64,000 nucleotides of DNA from Pelodera strongyloides. Its lineage: Eukaryota; Nematoda; Chromadorea; Rhabditida; Rhabditidae. Position 1 is the first letter of the stretch, and each line of letters starts with the position of its first letter. The stretch spans positions 1 to 64,000 of the forward strand of contig JAANDG010000445.1 in NCBI GenBank assembly GCA_036852015.1, given 5' to 3'. Positions 1-11,405 of this stretch are shown here, in pieces. The notes below the pieces were generated by a model. That model worked only from the letters and a program-made list of their open reading frames with translations. It had not been told where the DNA came from and did not search any database. The position numbers and the translations under genes are program-made.

Positions 1-1
1 C

Positions 2-1489
2 CTGCCGCCTGCCTGCTGTGATATCCTGGCCACTTCGATCATGTACATTGGACTGAACCTGACTACTGCCTCGTCGTTCCAGATGCTGAGAGGTACCTAT
101 TCTTTCGTTTTATTTTGTTTGCCTTGAGTTGGCTACTGACTCTGTTTTGAAGGTATTGTACGTGATTTTGAAACCTATGCTGAAGCCTTATATACAACGT
201 TCAATCCAATAGTGGAAGCTGCATGTACAAAACTTGCATTAGTACATAGATTGTATTGCCGAGCGTATGTTTCACAAGCCAGTTGTCGTGCCGCTTTGAC
301 ACGATGTTTATGTTCCCGCACACCTTCATCTTATTACAGTCTAGTCATATTTAATGTTTAAGGTGCGGTGATTCTGTTCACTGGTCTCCTGTCGGTGGGT
401 ATGCTCGGCTATCGCTTCCAGCCCTACAAATGGATTGGAATGCTCTTTGTGACTCTCGGACTCGTGGTCGTCGGAGTGACCGATATCCTCTATGACGACG
501 ACCCGAAAGATGACACCAATGCTATCATCACTGGTTGGTTTTATTTTACTTTTTTACTTTGTAGAACCATCCTAGATCATCAGCGCCATGTACGTTTTTG
601 GATACTGCGGTATATTTATCTTTACTGTTGTTAAATGATGCGGGATTCGTGGAATTTTGGCTCAGCCTCTTCGAAGAAGAACGATTTATTATGTAAATCT
701 TTCTCTTTGCAGGTAATCTGCTAATCATCATGGCTCAGATTATTGTTGCCATCCAGATGGTGTACGAGCAAAAGTTCCTCAACCAATATGATGTGCCTGC
801 CCTCTTTGCGGTAGGACTCGAAGGTTTCTTTTTGTTATGTATATTTTGTGTCTGCAGTAATTAAATAATTCCATTTTTACTGCTTACTTGTTTTCTTTGA
901 ACCTCGTTTTTATTTTTATTTTCCTATTTTAGGTCTATTCGGCATGACTATCCTCTCTCTTCTCATGATCCCAATGTATTATATCCACGTTCCCCGCACC
1001 TTCTCCACGAATCCCGAAGGAAGATTGGAGGACGTTTTCTTTGCCTGGAAGGAAATTCAGGAGGATCCCGTCATTGCAATTGCTCTCGGAGGAACTGTTG
1101 TCAGGTAATTTATTTTAGTTTTTCGGCAAACCGGATAAGATATTTTGGTTTGAAAGCCATTTTTTTACCATGTAGCGTTCGTTTTACCGTGAGAATGAGA
1201 ATGGTGAGAAGCGTGTTAGCATTAGCAGCCTTTGATTCCACTCCTATGGTTAGTAATGGGTGAAAGTTACAGTAGCCTCGTTCTTCGTTAATTATTTCAT
1301 TCATTTTCTACCTTTCCAGTATTGCCTTCTTCAACTTTGCCGGTGTTTCTGTGACAAAGGAGCTGTCGGCAACCACTAGAATGGTTCTCGATTCTGTGAG
1401 AACACTCGTTATTTGGGTGGTATCCATTCCCCTATTCGGAGAACAATTTATCCCCATCCAGGTTGGTTTATTTGAAATAATGGGAGTCC

Positions 1490-1540
<51 letters not shown>

Positions 1541-2906
1541 TTGTCTCGGATTTGGTCTATTGAAGTATTTGCTTTGGCGCGCTTCCTTTGTTTTCTAGAG
1601 ACATTCTGTGAATAGTTCAACTTCGACGTAGGCGTCGTTTTTCATTCACTTGCTTGACCTCTTTCCTCTTATCGTGTCTGTGCCCCTTGTGTCGGACTCT
1701 GATAAAGGCGCTTTTCCTGAATTACCATGCCACTCCAGTCTGACCTCTTTCCGTGCTTATCAGTTGTGAGGAAATAGTGGGCTGCGGTATAATGAAAACA
1801 AGTTCAGAGGGATGAATTATTGAGTACAGAAAACGGGGTACGAATATTTTGTGGGGGGTTTCTTTACAAGTGTGAATTGGGGCGTAAAGTGGTACACAAA
1901 ATCCCAGAGGCTGTGTATTCGAATGCGGGGTAACTTTGGAAGTTGGAATACGTTAGTAAAGGTTCCGGCCGCCAAGTTAACCAGACCATCTCCATTTACG
2001 CACGCAGGGCAGGGGGGTTTTGAGGCCAGCGCTGAGACGGGTATTGTTATCTTTCTTATAACTTGTTATTGTTCCAGATCCTTGGATTTGCCCTCCTTCT
2101 CCTCGGTATGTTCGTCTACAATGACATCATCTTCGGTCCGTACTTCAGAAGGCACATTCTACCGAATATGGGAGAGACCAATCCATGCACTAGGTCAGAT
2201 TTATATTATTTATTTGGGATATTGCTTTCTTCAGACAGACAGTCATCGTGCACAGACAAGCGTCTTGAAAACAGGATCCCTTTTTGTGTGTAGAAGTAAG
2301 TAAGACGAAACATGTAATGCGTATGACCCGTTTGTAACTAGTATCTTATCCAGGAAGCGCTTAGTTTACAGGTAACACTTGCGTTAGCACTTTGAGGGAA
2401 AAGCCGTGAGTGTGAGCTCTTTTTGACCTTTGAGCAACTGTTCTTGGTCTCTTGTTTCTAACTTCGTCAACATTACACTGTTGATGTTTTGTTAGAAAAC
2501 GACAGCGGAAAGCATGTGACCATGGACGTGGTTAATTACCACAGTTATAATTGTATTTTTTATTATTTACACTGAGCACTCAGCTGTGATGAACTGATGA
2601 GGTGATCCAAAAAAAAAGATCCAGAGATATGATATGCCATTAATTTCCTAAGAAGTGTTGAGAGTTTAAGAGTACAAAGGTTCTCTGCCCGATTTTAGTC
2701 AAATTATGTTTTTTTTTGGAACTGTTCTTCTTAAGAGTTGAGGTATTTTGCATTTAGTATGTGAAGTGCACCCTTTGCACCAGTTGTTTCGTTCATTTTA
2801 TTATGTATTACCTTTCCACCGTTTCAGTTGTTGTTTCAACTTCTGTGGCGCCGATACGACCGAATTGGATCGTCAAGTTCTTCTGCAAGAAGAAGAGGAA
2901 GAATAA
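2..2906 (+). CDS. SLC35F6-like nucleotide-sugar/solute transporter (3' part)
   Basis: Seven exons are visible: 2-92, 363-533, 713-823, 933-1104, 1320-1461, 2078-2193 and 2828-2906 (TAA). They sum to 293 codons in one frame, and the 5' end lies outside the window. The product is a multi-pass membrane protein of the drug/metabolite transporter superfamily. Blocks such as ASSFQMLRGAV, LLIIMAQIIVAIQMV, FFNFAGVSVTKELSATTR and MVLDSVRT match the SLC35F6 (C2orf18) family, whose human member sits in lysosomes and also affects mitochondria. The tail contains DRQVLL followed by a run of glutamates, which fits the [DE]xxxL[LI] endolysosomal sorting signal. The intron at 1462-2077 carries a (GA)n tract. 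Family assignment is firm; the substrate is unknown. Confidence 0.9.
1494..1540. repeat. (GA)n microsatellite in SLC35F6-like intron 5
   Basis: An almost pure GA dinucleotide tract of about 45 bp lies just inside the fifth intron. It is a simple sequence repeat and makes a spurious Arg-Glu repeat ORF. Confidence 0.95.
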
Positions 2907-4333
2907 TTGAGCATCATTCACAAGTGACCATTTTTTTTAATGTATATCAAAGGTGCTAATACTAGAATATACAAACTCCGCCTTCTTAGTTCTTACTGTA
3001 TATCTAACCCTATGTTGCCATTATAACCTGTACTGTACAGTTTGTTTTTCATTTTTAATTACTAATCATTGTTTTATTGAAACCCCTTTCCTACCTTGCA
3101 ATATTAGGCAAAATTGTGATACCTCTTTACCTTGTTCTATATTTTCCTTTGTGCGACGATTTCCTATGTCACTCCTATACAGGGTTTGATTGTACAATTG
3201 GCTTGTTTATGTGCTCTTTTTTATTTTATTTTAATTGTGATAGTCGAAGATCTTGCTGAGTAGACCGTAGTGTTAAGTGTTAACTCACTGCGTCGTCTTA
3301 TTTCTCTGGCTTCTCTTGTCTCTCCTCCCTATTTCTGTTCCTTCTTTCTCTCTGAGGTGCTCTCAAGTTCGCACACAGATGGCCGTGGCCGCCCACTCTC
3401 TGCTTCTTGTCCACCTCCTTTTTATTTGTGCTATCTCTCTCCATATGGCCTCTGATTTTTCACGCATATTTTCCGTGGGATTATGTCCGAGAGGCAAAGA
3501 ATCCTCTCAATCTTTAACTTGAAATCGTGGATTAAGATCCTTCCTTTATTTATTGTGAGACGTGATGGTATACTGGTTTTGGTATAGGGTTCTTAAAGCG
3601 ATATAACAGTAGGTTTTTGAAACGTACAGCGGATGCTGAATTCACGTGTAGTGTGTGCAAATAACTGCGCAATTTTTTTGTATTCTAATCATTTTCATTT
3701 GCACATATGGGAACTCGTTTGTCCACGAAACGTTTCAAAAACCGGTCTTTTATCCCTTTAACTTATTTCCGGCTTCAATATTTCATTTTTATATGACGGT
3801 GTGCTGATTTTTATGCACAATTTATGTGATGCTGGATTTTACGTTGCTTCATTTGACTTGTAATTTATTTATTTTGCTGATTCTTACCTTTTTCTAACGT
3901 TTTTAATTGTATCAGAGATTGAAATAAACTTACTGATTTGAGTGGTCTTTTCCTGCAAGAAAATGTGTTTTTATCTCGGCAGCTGTTTACTTGGAAATGG
4001 GAAAGTGTAGAGATGAGAGAGAAACTATCTGTGTTTATGATGTAGGTTGTTTCCGGTGGAAACAAGTTTGAAAAGTTTTTATTCATTTACTATTCCGTAG
4101 ATTTCTTAGGTGTTGGACAAGATCTCGCTATCTCATTAGGAGTGTTTGCTGATAAAGGGCATTGTTCTATGACGCAATCGTCATTCTTTTCTCGTTTTTG
4201 TGTGTGGTTTTTGGGGCAATTTTGAAGCCGATTTAGGATTTCAATTATAATTACGTTCGCCTTATTGTTGGCTTTTTTTGTAATGTTGTTTTCTGTAAAG
4301 ATTAAAGTATATCTTCAGAATATTTGATGCAAC
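2907..4333. other. Spacer between SLC35F6-like gene and rars-2
   Basis: No coding exon is recognisable in this AT-rich stretch. It should contain the 3' UTR of the transporter and the 5' region of rars-2. It holds one degenerate TTAA-bounded inverted-repeat element (3593-3761). A weak TTCAG acceptor lies shortly before the rars-2 start. Confidence 0.6.
3593..3761. mobile_element. MITE-like inverted repeat, diverged copy of the TTAAAGCGAAATACCGGCC family
   Basis: The left end reads TTAAAGCGATATAACAG followed by GGTTTTTGAAACG. The right end reads CGTTTCAAAAACCGG, then CCCTTTAA. The termini are inverted copies of each other, about 170 bp apart, and both edges carry TTAA. It resembles the copies at 6985-7166, 21968-22147, 28198-28380 and 46506-46685 but is more decayed. 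There is no coding capacity. Confidence 0.7.
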
Positions 4334-7300
4334 ATGATGTTGCGTGAACTGCGCCGTCCAGGCGGTCTGGCGGCAGCTGCACAGAAATTATGCAGAGAAA
4401 GAGGGCGGGAGAAGCAGAGCCTGGTCATTGACTACTCTTCACCCAATGTGGCCAAACAGTTCCATATTGGGAATCTGCGATCTACTCTACTGGGAAGGTT
4501 TATCGATCAGGTTAGTTGTGCTCATGTTTGGGGTTGGGCTTAGGCTTTAGTGAAGGCTCGTGGGATTGCTGGACGTAGTTGTTAGTTGTGGAGTGGGAGA
4601 AACGTCTGGGACTTCTACGGTAGCTGTGTGTTGCAATAAATGGTTATAGACGTCGTGGTAACAGTGTATGCCTTTCATTTTTACGTATACATGCGTGAAA
4701 AGTATATCTACGCCCTTTTCAGATCCACAGATTTGTCGGCGATGACGTAGTTTCGTTAAACTATTTGGGAGATTGGGGCACCCAATTTGCTATGATCGCC
4801 GCCTATTGGCCTCAGGTTGGTTTATTATCGGTCTGACTAGGTATAATAATATAGATATTCGACATCGGTAAACCGAAAGGGACAGGATTAGATAAAGCAC
4901 TGACCCCAGTTTTGGACTCGGATATGTGCCTTGTGAAACATGTCGATTTTTGAAAGCGCTTTGAATCCATTTTTTTTTCAGAACTTATGTGGCTGATCGT
5001 GCGTCTATCTTCCCTATTACTTTCCCTTTTCAGTCTCGTCCTTCTGAATCCTACTGGAATTCACTGACTCCAGATGAGAAGATCCGCAGTCTCACAGAAT
5101 GTTACGTGGTCGCCAATAAAATGAACCGAGTTGACGAGGAATTCAAGGAGAATGTGAGGAAAACATTCAGGAAAATGGAGGATGATCTCATCAAGTTGGT
5201 TACTTTCTTTTTTATATTTTTGGTCTTGAATATACAATTCCTAATTATGTTTAACATTAGCTTTCATTTGATCTAAATTCGATTCGTTAAAGCGAAATGT
5301 AGCCCCTTTGGAAAATTTGCATATCATAAGCAAATCCTATGCATCCTGTGCTAATTTTGTACGATCGTCCACGGCAATCGTACAAAATTAGCATAGGATA
5401 CATAGAATTTGCTTATCATATGCAAATTTTCCAAAGAGGCTAGCATTTCGCTTTAAGGTTTGTATTTCAGTGGAAACCTTGACACCGAAGAGCTTCAACT
5501 GTGGACTGAAGTGAAGACGCTTTCACAGGATCACCTAGTGCAATTCTATAAGATGTTGAACATTCAATTTGATAAGTGAGTTTTATCTTTGTTAACTTTG
5601 TTTGGGTGTTACGTGTCATTTCTTGGAGTGGTTCTGATACAGTGGTGCTTTTTATATAATCGGAGGTGCAGAGTAGAGTGTGGTGTAATCCTATTATCAT
5701 GTTTTATCAGATAACAAACCTCTTGTTTAGATTTATTTGCGAATCTGATCAGGTACGCGGTGCTCGCGCAATTGTCGAGCAATTGATGAAGGAAGGACTT
5801 GTAAAGGAAACTGAACATAAAACGTAAGTTGTGAACTGAATTCTGGCTTGCTCACTTGACTGTGATATAAGTTTGAGGTTATAACATATGAATAAGATTG
5901 GCATTTCTTTTGTACTTATACCGAATATGATTATATGATCATCATATCTGTAATTTATCCTTTTATAGATGGATCGTTGACAGTAATGGTGATGTGTCTT
6001 CAAATTCAGATTATGCGGTACTCAGAAAAAGCGACGAAACAACATTGTATTTGAGCAGGTTTGTTGATTATTCTTTATTTGTTTTTGTCTCAAGAATATG
6101 AGTCATAAAGGACGAGGTATGAAATGATGGTCGTGTTCCTTATATTCTTGTAGCATCGTATTATAGGTGTTCCATGTTTGCAACTGGCGAGTTTGCAGTC
6201 TCGTTTAGTTCCTTATTGCTTGTTTATGTAAATCACAATAAGCATTTCGGCATATCAGACATCAGACATTCTGAGACTAAATCTCAGTCTAAATCTAAAT
6301 TCATTTATGTCTTGAAAATTCATTTATGTCTTGAAACACGAAGGTGTAGGGGAAGTATTTGTCATAATGTTGTGATTCTAGAGGATAGAGTGAACCTATA
6401 GGTATTTGGGCTAATCGTCTGATATATTTGTAGCTTTCCTTCCTGTAAATTCATTTCGCATAAAGGTTTCTATTATGTACATAAAGGTTTGTATCATGTA
6501 CTTTTTTGTTTAGGGATCTTGCCTCTATATTGGAACGCGAGAAGTTGTGGAATGCTGACAAATACGTGTACGTGGTCGACAAATCGCAGACACAACATTT
6601 CCAGGTTTGTATATTTATAAATCATTTGGTTTTTGTTGACACAAGTCTGACAAACGTTGTCTACTACCTGTCACAGTATATGGACCTTGGTTGAAACATT
6701 GTAGTCTTGAATACAAAAACATTGCATTTTCGTACAAAGAAATTGGTTCTATGTGCACATAATTTGTTTTCGTATAGAGATAATGACGATAGTGAGGACC
6801 AATTGTCACATCTATTCAAGCAATACTGCACTTATTTTTATCGAAACACCTTTTTTCCCAATTTAGTACTTGAAAATGGTACTCCGAAGAATGGGGAAAT
6901 TGGATTTATCCGAGAAGATTTATCACATTCCATATGGGAGAGTGCTTGGACTGTCGACTAGGTAAGTTAGGTCATTGGAATTTATTAAAGCGAAATACCG
7001 GCCGGTTTTTGAAACACATCGAGTACACCAGAATCCTTATGCAGTTTATGCAAATGATCATAAATTAGAATAAAAAATCGAGCTAAATTCGAGAAAATTG
7101 GCATTAATACATAAGAATTCAGTTGTCCACGATGCGTTTCAAAAACCGGCCGGTATTTCGCTTTAACCTAACGATTGGGGGGTAGAAGAGTCTAAGTTGA
7201 ACCGGACTCATTTGAGTCTACAGTATTCAGATGCGTTCGGTTACAGACATTGACTTTGAACTAGTTATTAAACTATATGTGTGTTTAATTTAGAATGGGT

Positions 7301-8861
7301 AAGACTGAATCGGTGACGGCAATAATGGATAGTGGGGTGGATTTGGCACGGAAGTTCATCCTCCGCTCTCCGACGTCCAAAGTAAATGGGAGTGAGCAAA
7401 TTGAACAGGTCACTTTTAATGCTAAACTTTACATTTTCGTGACAATGTGTACTGTAGTCGCTGGTCACTGCGTGTAACCCATGCTAATCCTTGAAATTGG
7501 TTTATTTCCGTTTTCAGTTGGCCAACCAGTTGAGCCTGGACACCATTGTTGTGAACGAACTAAAGAGATCGCGAAAATCGGAATATGAATTCTCCTTCAA
7601 AAATGCATTCGATCTCAACCAGAATAACGCCCTCTTACTTCATGTACGGTAACTTGACATAGAGTGTGGGATGTCTATGAGCCTTGTTCCTTTAATAAGT
7701 TCCTTTCTACTAGCATTATAAACTATGCTGTTTGCGAAGTACGCGTTGTACACATTAGACCTGTCTTTTTGAGGTTTTCATGAACCTTTCAAGTAGTGCC
7801 TATGGAAATTAACCTAGATTTCATGTTATTTTTGGTTTAGTTTTTATTACTTTTTCTGCTTATTATCTTTATATTCAGGAAAAGCACAGTCGTTTATGCT
7901 CAATCGAAGAGAACAATTCGGGGCTGCTGGAAGCTCTTCATACTTGTGATACCCTTCCGCCAGGTAACTTTTATTAGGGCCTTGGTCACAGCCATGTGGA
8001 AACTTCGAATCCGAAGAGTTGTCGTAGTGAGAATTGCATTATCTAACCATGTCCTAGAGTCCTTCTTCTTCTGATTCATACACCGGAATTGTGTTCTTAC
8101 AATTAGTTTGGAGAAAAACACAAAGGCATATAACGGAAAACATATGCCCTATTATGATTCAACTCACCAGCTTCTCAGACTAGACCTTTCAAATTTAGTG
8201 GTAAAGTAATGGACTCTTGAGTCCCTCTTGTGGCAGGCACTAGAGCGCCGTTTATGTTAGCAATAAAAATCCCAAATCAACTAAGCATTTGCCTTCTACA
8301 GATGGAGCTGCTTTGATCAAACACCTTCACGAAGCGCCTCTGGCTATTCTGAATAGCGCCGTGAGTAATGAACCCTGCCAGTTCACAATATATCTCATCC
8401 ATCTTGCACAATTGGCAAGTCGGACGGCTAGCCGCTTGAAAGTAAGTATACGCATGCATTAATTACAGTAATTATTCAGCGTCTTCGTTGAAAGAGTGAG
8501 AGAGACAGAGAAGGGTAGAGATAGTGTTGATTTGTGAAAAGATAAGTATGAAATTGGGTTATTGAAGTATAGTCGACAACCTGAGTGATGCCAAGGATCA
8601 ATGTCTTTTCAGAATGCATTTTGTCCACGTAGTCTCTTTCTCACGTAGTCTACCTCGATAGCCGCAGTTCTTGTTTCATGATTTTATGTATACTCACATG
8701 ATTTGTTGTTGTTTATTGACAAATAATTATATAATACATTGCAGGTGAAAGACGAGTCAGTTGATGTGGCTTTACCCCGCCTTCTGCTCCTCTCCACTGC
8801 GCGGAGTGTCCTTGGACAGGGAATGCAGTTGATCGGGTTGAAAGCCGCAGAGAAAATGTGA
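4334..8861 (+). CDS. rars-2: Mitochondrial arginyl-tRNA synthetase
   Basis: Thirteen exons: 4334-4510, 4723-4815, 5034-5194, 5471-5575, 5731-5823, 5969-6058, 6514-6604, 6867-6961, 7294-7408, 7518-7643, 7879-7963, 8302-8441 and 8745-8861. They encode 495 aa. This class I synthetase charges tRNA-Arg in mitochondria. Residues 31-53 carry [17 protein letters not shown], the HIGH-type ATP site with [23 protein letters not shown] and the C-terminal MQLIGL block match RARS2 rather than the cytosolic enzyme. There is no classical KMSK; STRMGKTE occupies that position. The arginine-rich first 27 residues could be a targeting peptide. A stop lies in frame just upstream of the ATG, so the N-terminus is shorter than in human RARS2 (578 aa). 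The exon 10 donor (CAT|GTACGG) was chosen because it keeps frame; a GTAACT donor 5 bp downstream would break it. Introns 3 and 8 hold MITE-like elements. Confidence 0.92.
5287..5456. mobile_element. Palindromic MITE-like element in rars-2 intron 3
   Basis: A near-perfect foldback of about 170 bp with TTAA at both edges. Its arms begin TTAAAGCGAAATG, and the centre contains ACGATCGTCCACGGC between two copies of TTTTGT/ACAAAA. A second copy lies at 28039-28200 in arp-6 intron 1. It encodes nothing and lies wholly inside the intron. Confidence 0.9.
6985..7166. mobile_element. MITE-like element (CCGGCCGG family) in rars-2 intron 8
   Basis: The ends TTAAAGCGAAATACCGG and CCGGTATTTCGCTTTAA are inverted copies that extend about 40 bp inward, through GGCCGGTTTTTGAAAC. 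The internal part is AT-rich and unique. Sister copies sit at 28198-28380 and 46506-46685. TTAA is present at both borders. There is no ORF. Confidence 0.9.
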
Positions 8862-9195
8862 CTAGAGCTACCGTCCGATCCGTCAGTTTCAAAAAAAATA
8901 ATATATTTAGTGGAACTGAACTTTTAGAAACGGACTTGAGTTTGGATTTTTTAATAGACTTGAGTTTGAGTTGTCTTTATTAGTATGTTTCAAATCTGAT
9001 ATTGATTGTGCCAGTATTAGGCTGTTACTCGCACTACCCTACACTTGGTATTAGGTTATTTAGGAGTTTGGAAATATTCTTATCATTATTATCATTTCTG
9101 CAGTTGCGTTATTAGTTTACGATTTGTTACAGTAACCCTATTTAGAACATATTTTTTGCTTTAGTTATATTTAGGTTAATTTAAATTGTTTTCAG
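8862..9195. other. Short spacer after rars-2
   Basis: AT-rich sequence directly downstream of the rars-2 stop, presumably its 3' UTR. I see no start codon followed by a usable reading frame here. Confidence 0.5.
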
Positions 9196-9633
9196 TTGGG
9201 AATGTAATCGTTTTAATCGTTCGTCGGTGAGAATCAGTCATCTGGAGGGACGTCAGTGGTATCTTCCAGGAGAGAGTCTAGAGAAGCAGACAAGTACTCG
9301 ATCCAGAATGAGTGCCCTCAGAGAGGTATGTTACAATTTGTGATCTTTATTTTACTATTAGTCTTCTTATGGACTGTGTTGTAGTGTTCAGCAGTTTATT
9401 GGAATCTTAGAGAGAGCGCATGTCCGTGAGATACAAATTTTCGAGATACGCTGCTGAGGTATAACACATGTAACTCCAGACTTTGAGTAGGGCTTTATTT
9501 CTATAGTTTGTAGTTTTACTTCTTTATTCATTTCTTTAGTCGATGTACTGGAAATGGCGTCGTATGCTCGGCCGATCTCTCACTCCGAAATCACATTTTC
9601 AACAAAAGAACTCGATTTCAGAGGATAATTAGG
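9196..9633 (+). CDS. Unassigned two-exon coding block (possible small gene)
   Basis: Two exon-like blocks, 9196-9327 and about 9541-9633, have good borders (TTTTCAG| , GAG|GTATGT, TTTCTTTAG|) and join in one frame to a TAG stop. The frame is open through exon 1 (WECNRF...WYLPGESLEKQ) and reads SMYWKWRRMLGRSLTPKS in exon 2. There is no in-frame ATG at the 5' end. If the first border is a splice-leader acceptor, the first usable ATG is at about 9310 and gives a basic 35-aa peptide. Otherwise an upstream exon is missing. No family is recognised. It could also be a decayed gene tail. Confidence 0.3.
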
Positions 9634-10330
9634 TTGCTGTAGTAGATAATTAGTATCTTTATTAGACTATCATTTATTCCTATTACTACTCATTTTATTC
9701 ATACTTGCACTAGGTTATAATATGCATTTGGGATTGGACGGTGTAATTTAAAAAAAATGTTTTGTTTTTATTCGTTTTCTTCATCAATTGTCATGTGATC
9801 GATGCGTAATATTTTCATTTTTTATGATGTTTAGACTGATAATGTGCAATTTAGAGTACTGTATGGTTTAGTTATCTTATAGGTTAGTATATAATACGCC
9901 TCATATTGAGGCATTGGTATTGGTAATAGGAAGATGTGTCCTACCCATTTTTTAGGGTTCGTAAAAATCTAAATAGTTTTTTTTTATAGAGAGTATCGTG
10001 CGCTGGTAATTGTTCAATAATAGGAATGAGCGAACAGATTTAGGAACCTGCTTACTTTTTACAGAAAACGGTTGTTGTTCATTTACCAGTGCTCGGTCAC
10101 CATCTCATTTGAAGCTACTGTAGTGTGGCAGTGAAATAGAGGAGCATTTGATATTTTCCGATTTAGAGTTAGCGTCTTGTGAGCTATAGACTCAATCTGT
10201 GATCTAAAATATCTGACCGGTCTTTCTTCAGAACAAGTCTTATTGTTTTTCTCCATATTATATGTCCCCATGAGGAAATTCTATAAACAGGGATGTGATT
10301 GTTACGTGTTATTTTGCACTGCTTTCTGAG

Positions 10331-10456
10331 GCCGTATTCACCAACACGCAGGGAACCCTCCCTGGCCTCCCCAGGGAGCTGATGAGTGCGAGTGCAGAAG
10401 ATATTCAGGGCGCGCAGGAGCCTAGGGAGGGCTCCCGGTGTGTTGGTGAATACGGA
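10331..10456. mobile_element. MITE-like element with GCCGTATTCACCAACAC ends
   Basis: About 125 bp bounded by GCCGTATTCACCAACAC and its inverted copy GTGTTGGTGAATACGG. Each end continues into the complementary pair AGGGAACCCTCCCT and AGGGAGGGCTCCC. A second copy with a decayed left end lies in zyg-11 intron 7 (about 55871-55996). Confidence 0.85.
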
Positions 10457-10706
10457 CTCTGCTTTCTTGATTCAGTGCCACTAAGGAACAGTTTATTGCG
10501 GAACACTTTCTAAATTTTTTTTCTAAAGTTTCTTTTCTTCGCTTGCTAGTCCTCCGTGAGCTTCTTCGTATAGTTTTTTTTAGGTTAATAAACATTTTTT
10601 ATCTACTTCTGTTAGTTTGTTTCAGATTTCTTAGGTATATTTGAAGTGTGAAAGTGTGGAAAAGTGAAGTGTGGTAAGTGAAAAGAGCTTAGTGGTAAAA
10701 TGTTTA

Positions 10707-11072
10707 TTAAAGGGAATATGTAGGCACTCAAAATGAGCAAAACAACTGCGAAACTAGAGTTTCCACACCAGACATGAATTTAAGTAGGCGACTGAATATG
10801 TAAATTCGAATTTCTCATTTGCATGCAAATATGTCGCTGTTGCATGCTATATGCCGATGTATGCACACATATGCAAAAATTTTTGCTCCATCAGCACTGC
10901 CGTGTAAGCCAGGGGGTCAAGCAACGCGTTTACTATGGAAAAGATGAACTTTGAAAATCATTTTCTTTTAAATGGGAAACTTTTAACAATTTTTGTTGTT
11001 GTTTCCTTAATGAGGAACACACATTCTATTAATACAGCTTAACTTCAAAAAGGGCATACATATTCCCTTTAG
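10707..11072. mobile_element. TTAAAGGGAATATGTA inverted-repeat element
   Basis: The left end TTAAAGGGAATATGTA is matched in inverse by TACATATTCCCTTTA at the right, about 365 bp apart. The interior is AT-rich and non-coding. The termini resemble those of the other TTAAAG elements in the window, but the body does not. Confidence 0.65.
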
Positions 11073-11405
11073 CATCATGTGTTATTTATTAAATTAGTAC
11101 AATCTATAATTATGAATCTCAAACGAATAAAGCAAAAGGTGAAAAACGGCATACGCATCATACACAATGACGGATAGTAGATAGGTAATGTTAGCGCTTA
11201 TAAATATGAGTCAAACAGTTTGTAAAGTTAGTAATTAGTAGTGAGTAGTTAGTTATCCAATACAGCCTATTCATTGCAAGTTACGGAAAAGACTTGGCCG
11301 CGTTAGTTTTCATTTTCAGGGATACGTAAATGTTATCACAACGGCGGTAAACGATCCGATATGTTGTATCGTACACGTAATTCAGAAACTTTGAATCGTT
11401 AATAT

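Larger units (their letters stand above)
9650..11405. other. Intergenic region between rars-2 block and NRF-6-like gene
   Basis: No supported gene. The region holds two inverted-repeat elements (10331-10456 and 10707-11072). It should also include the 3' UTR of the minus-strand acyltransferase gene, which ends at 11406. Confidence 0.6.

Noticed and set aside
1851..2303. 150-aa plus-strand ORF
   Set aside because: It crosses the SLC35F6-like intron 5 and reads the 2078-2193 exon in the wrong frame.
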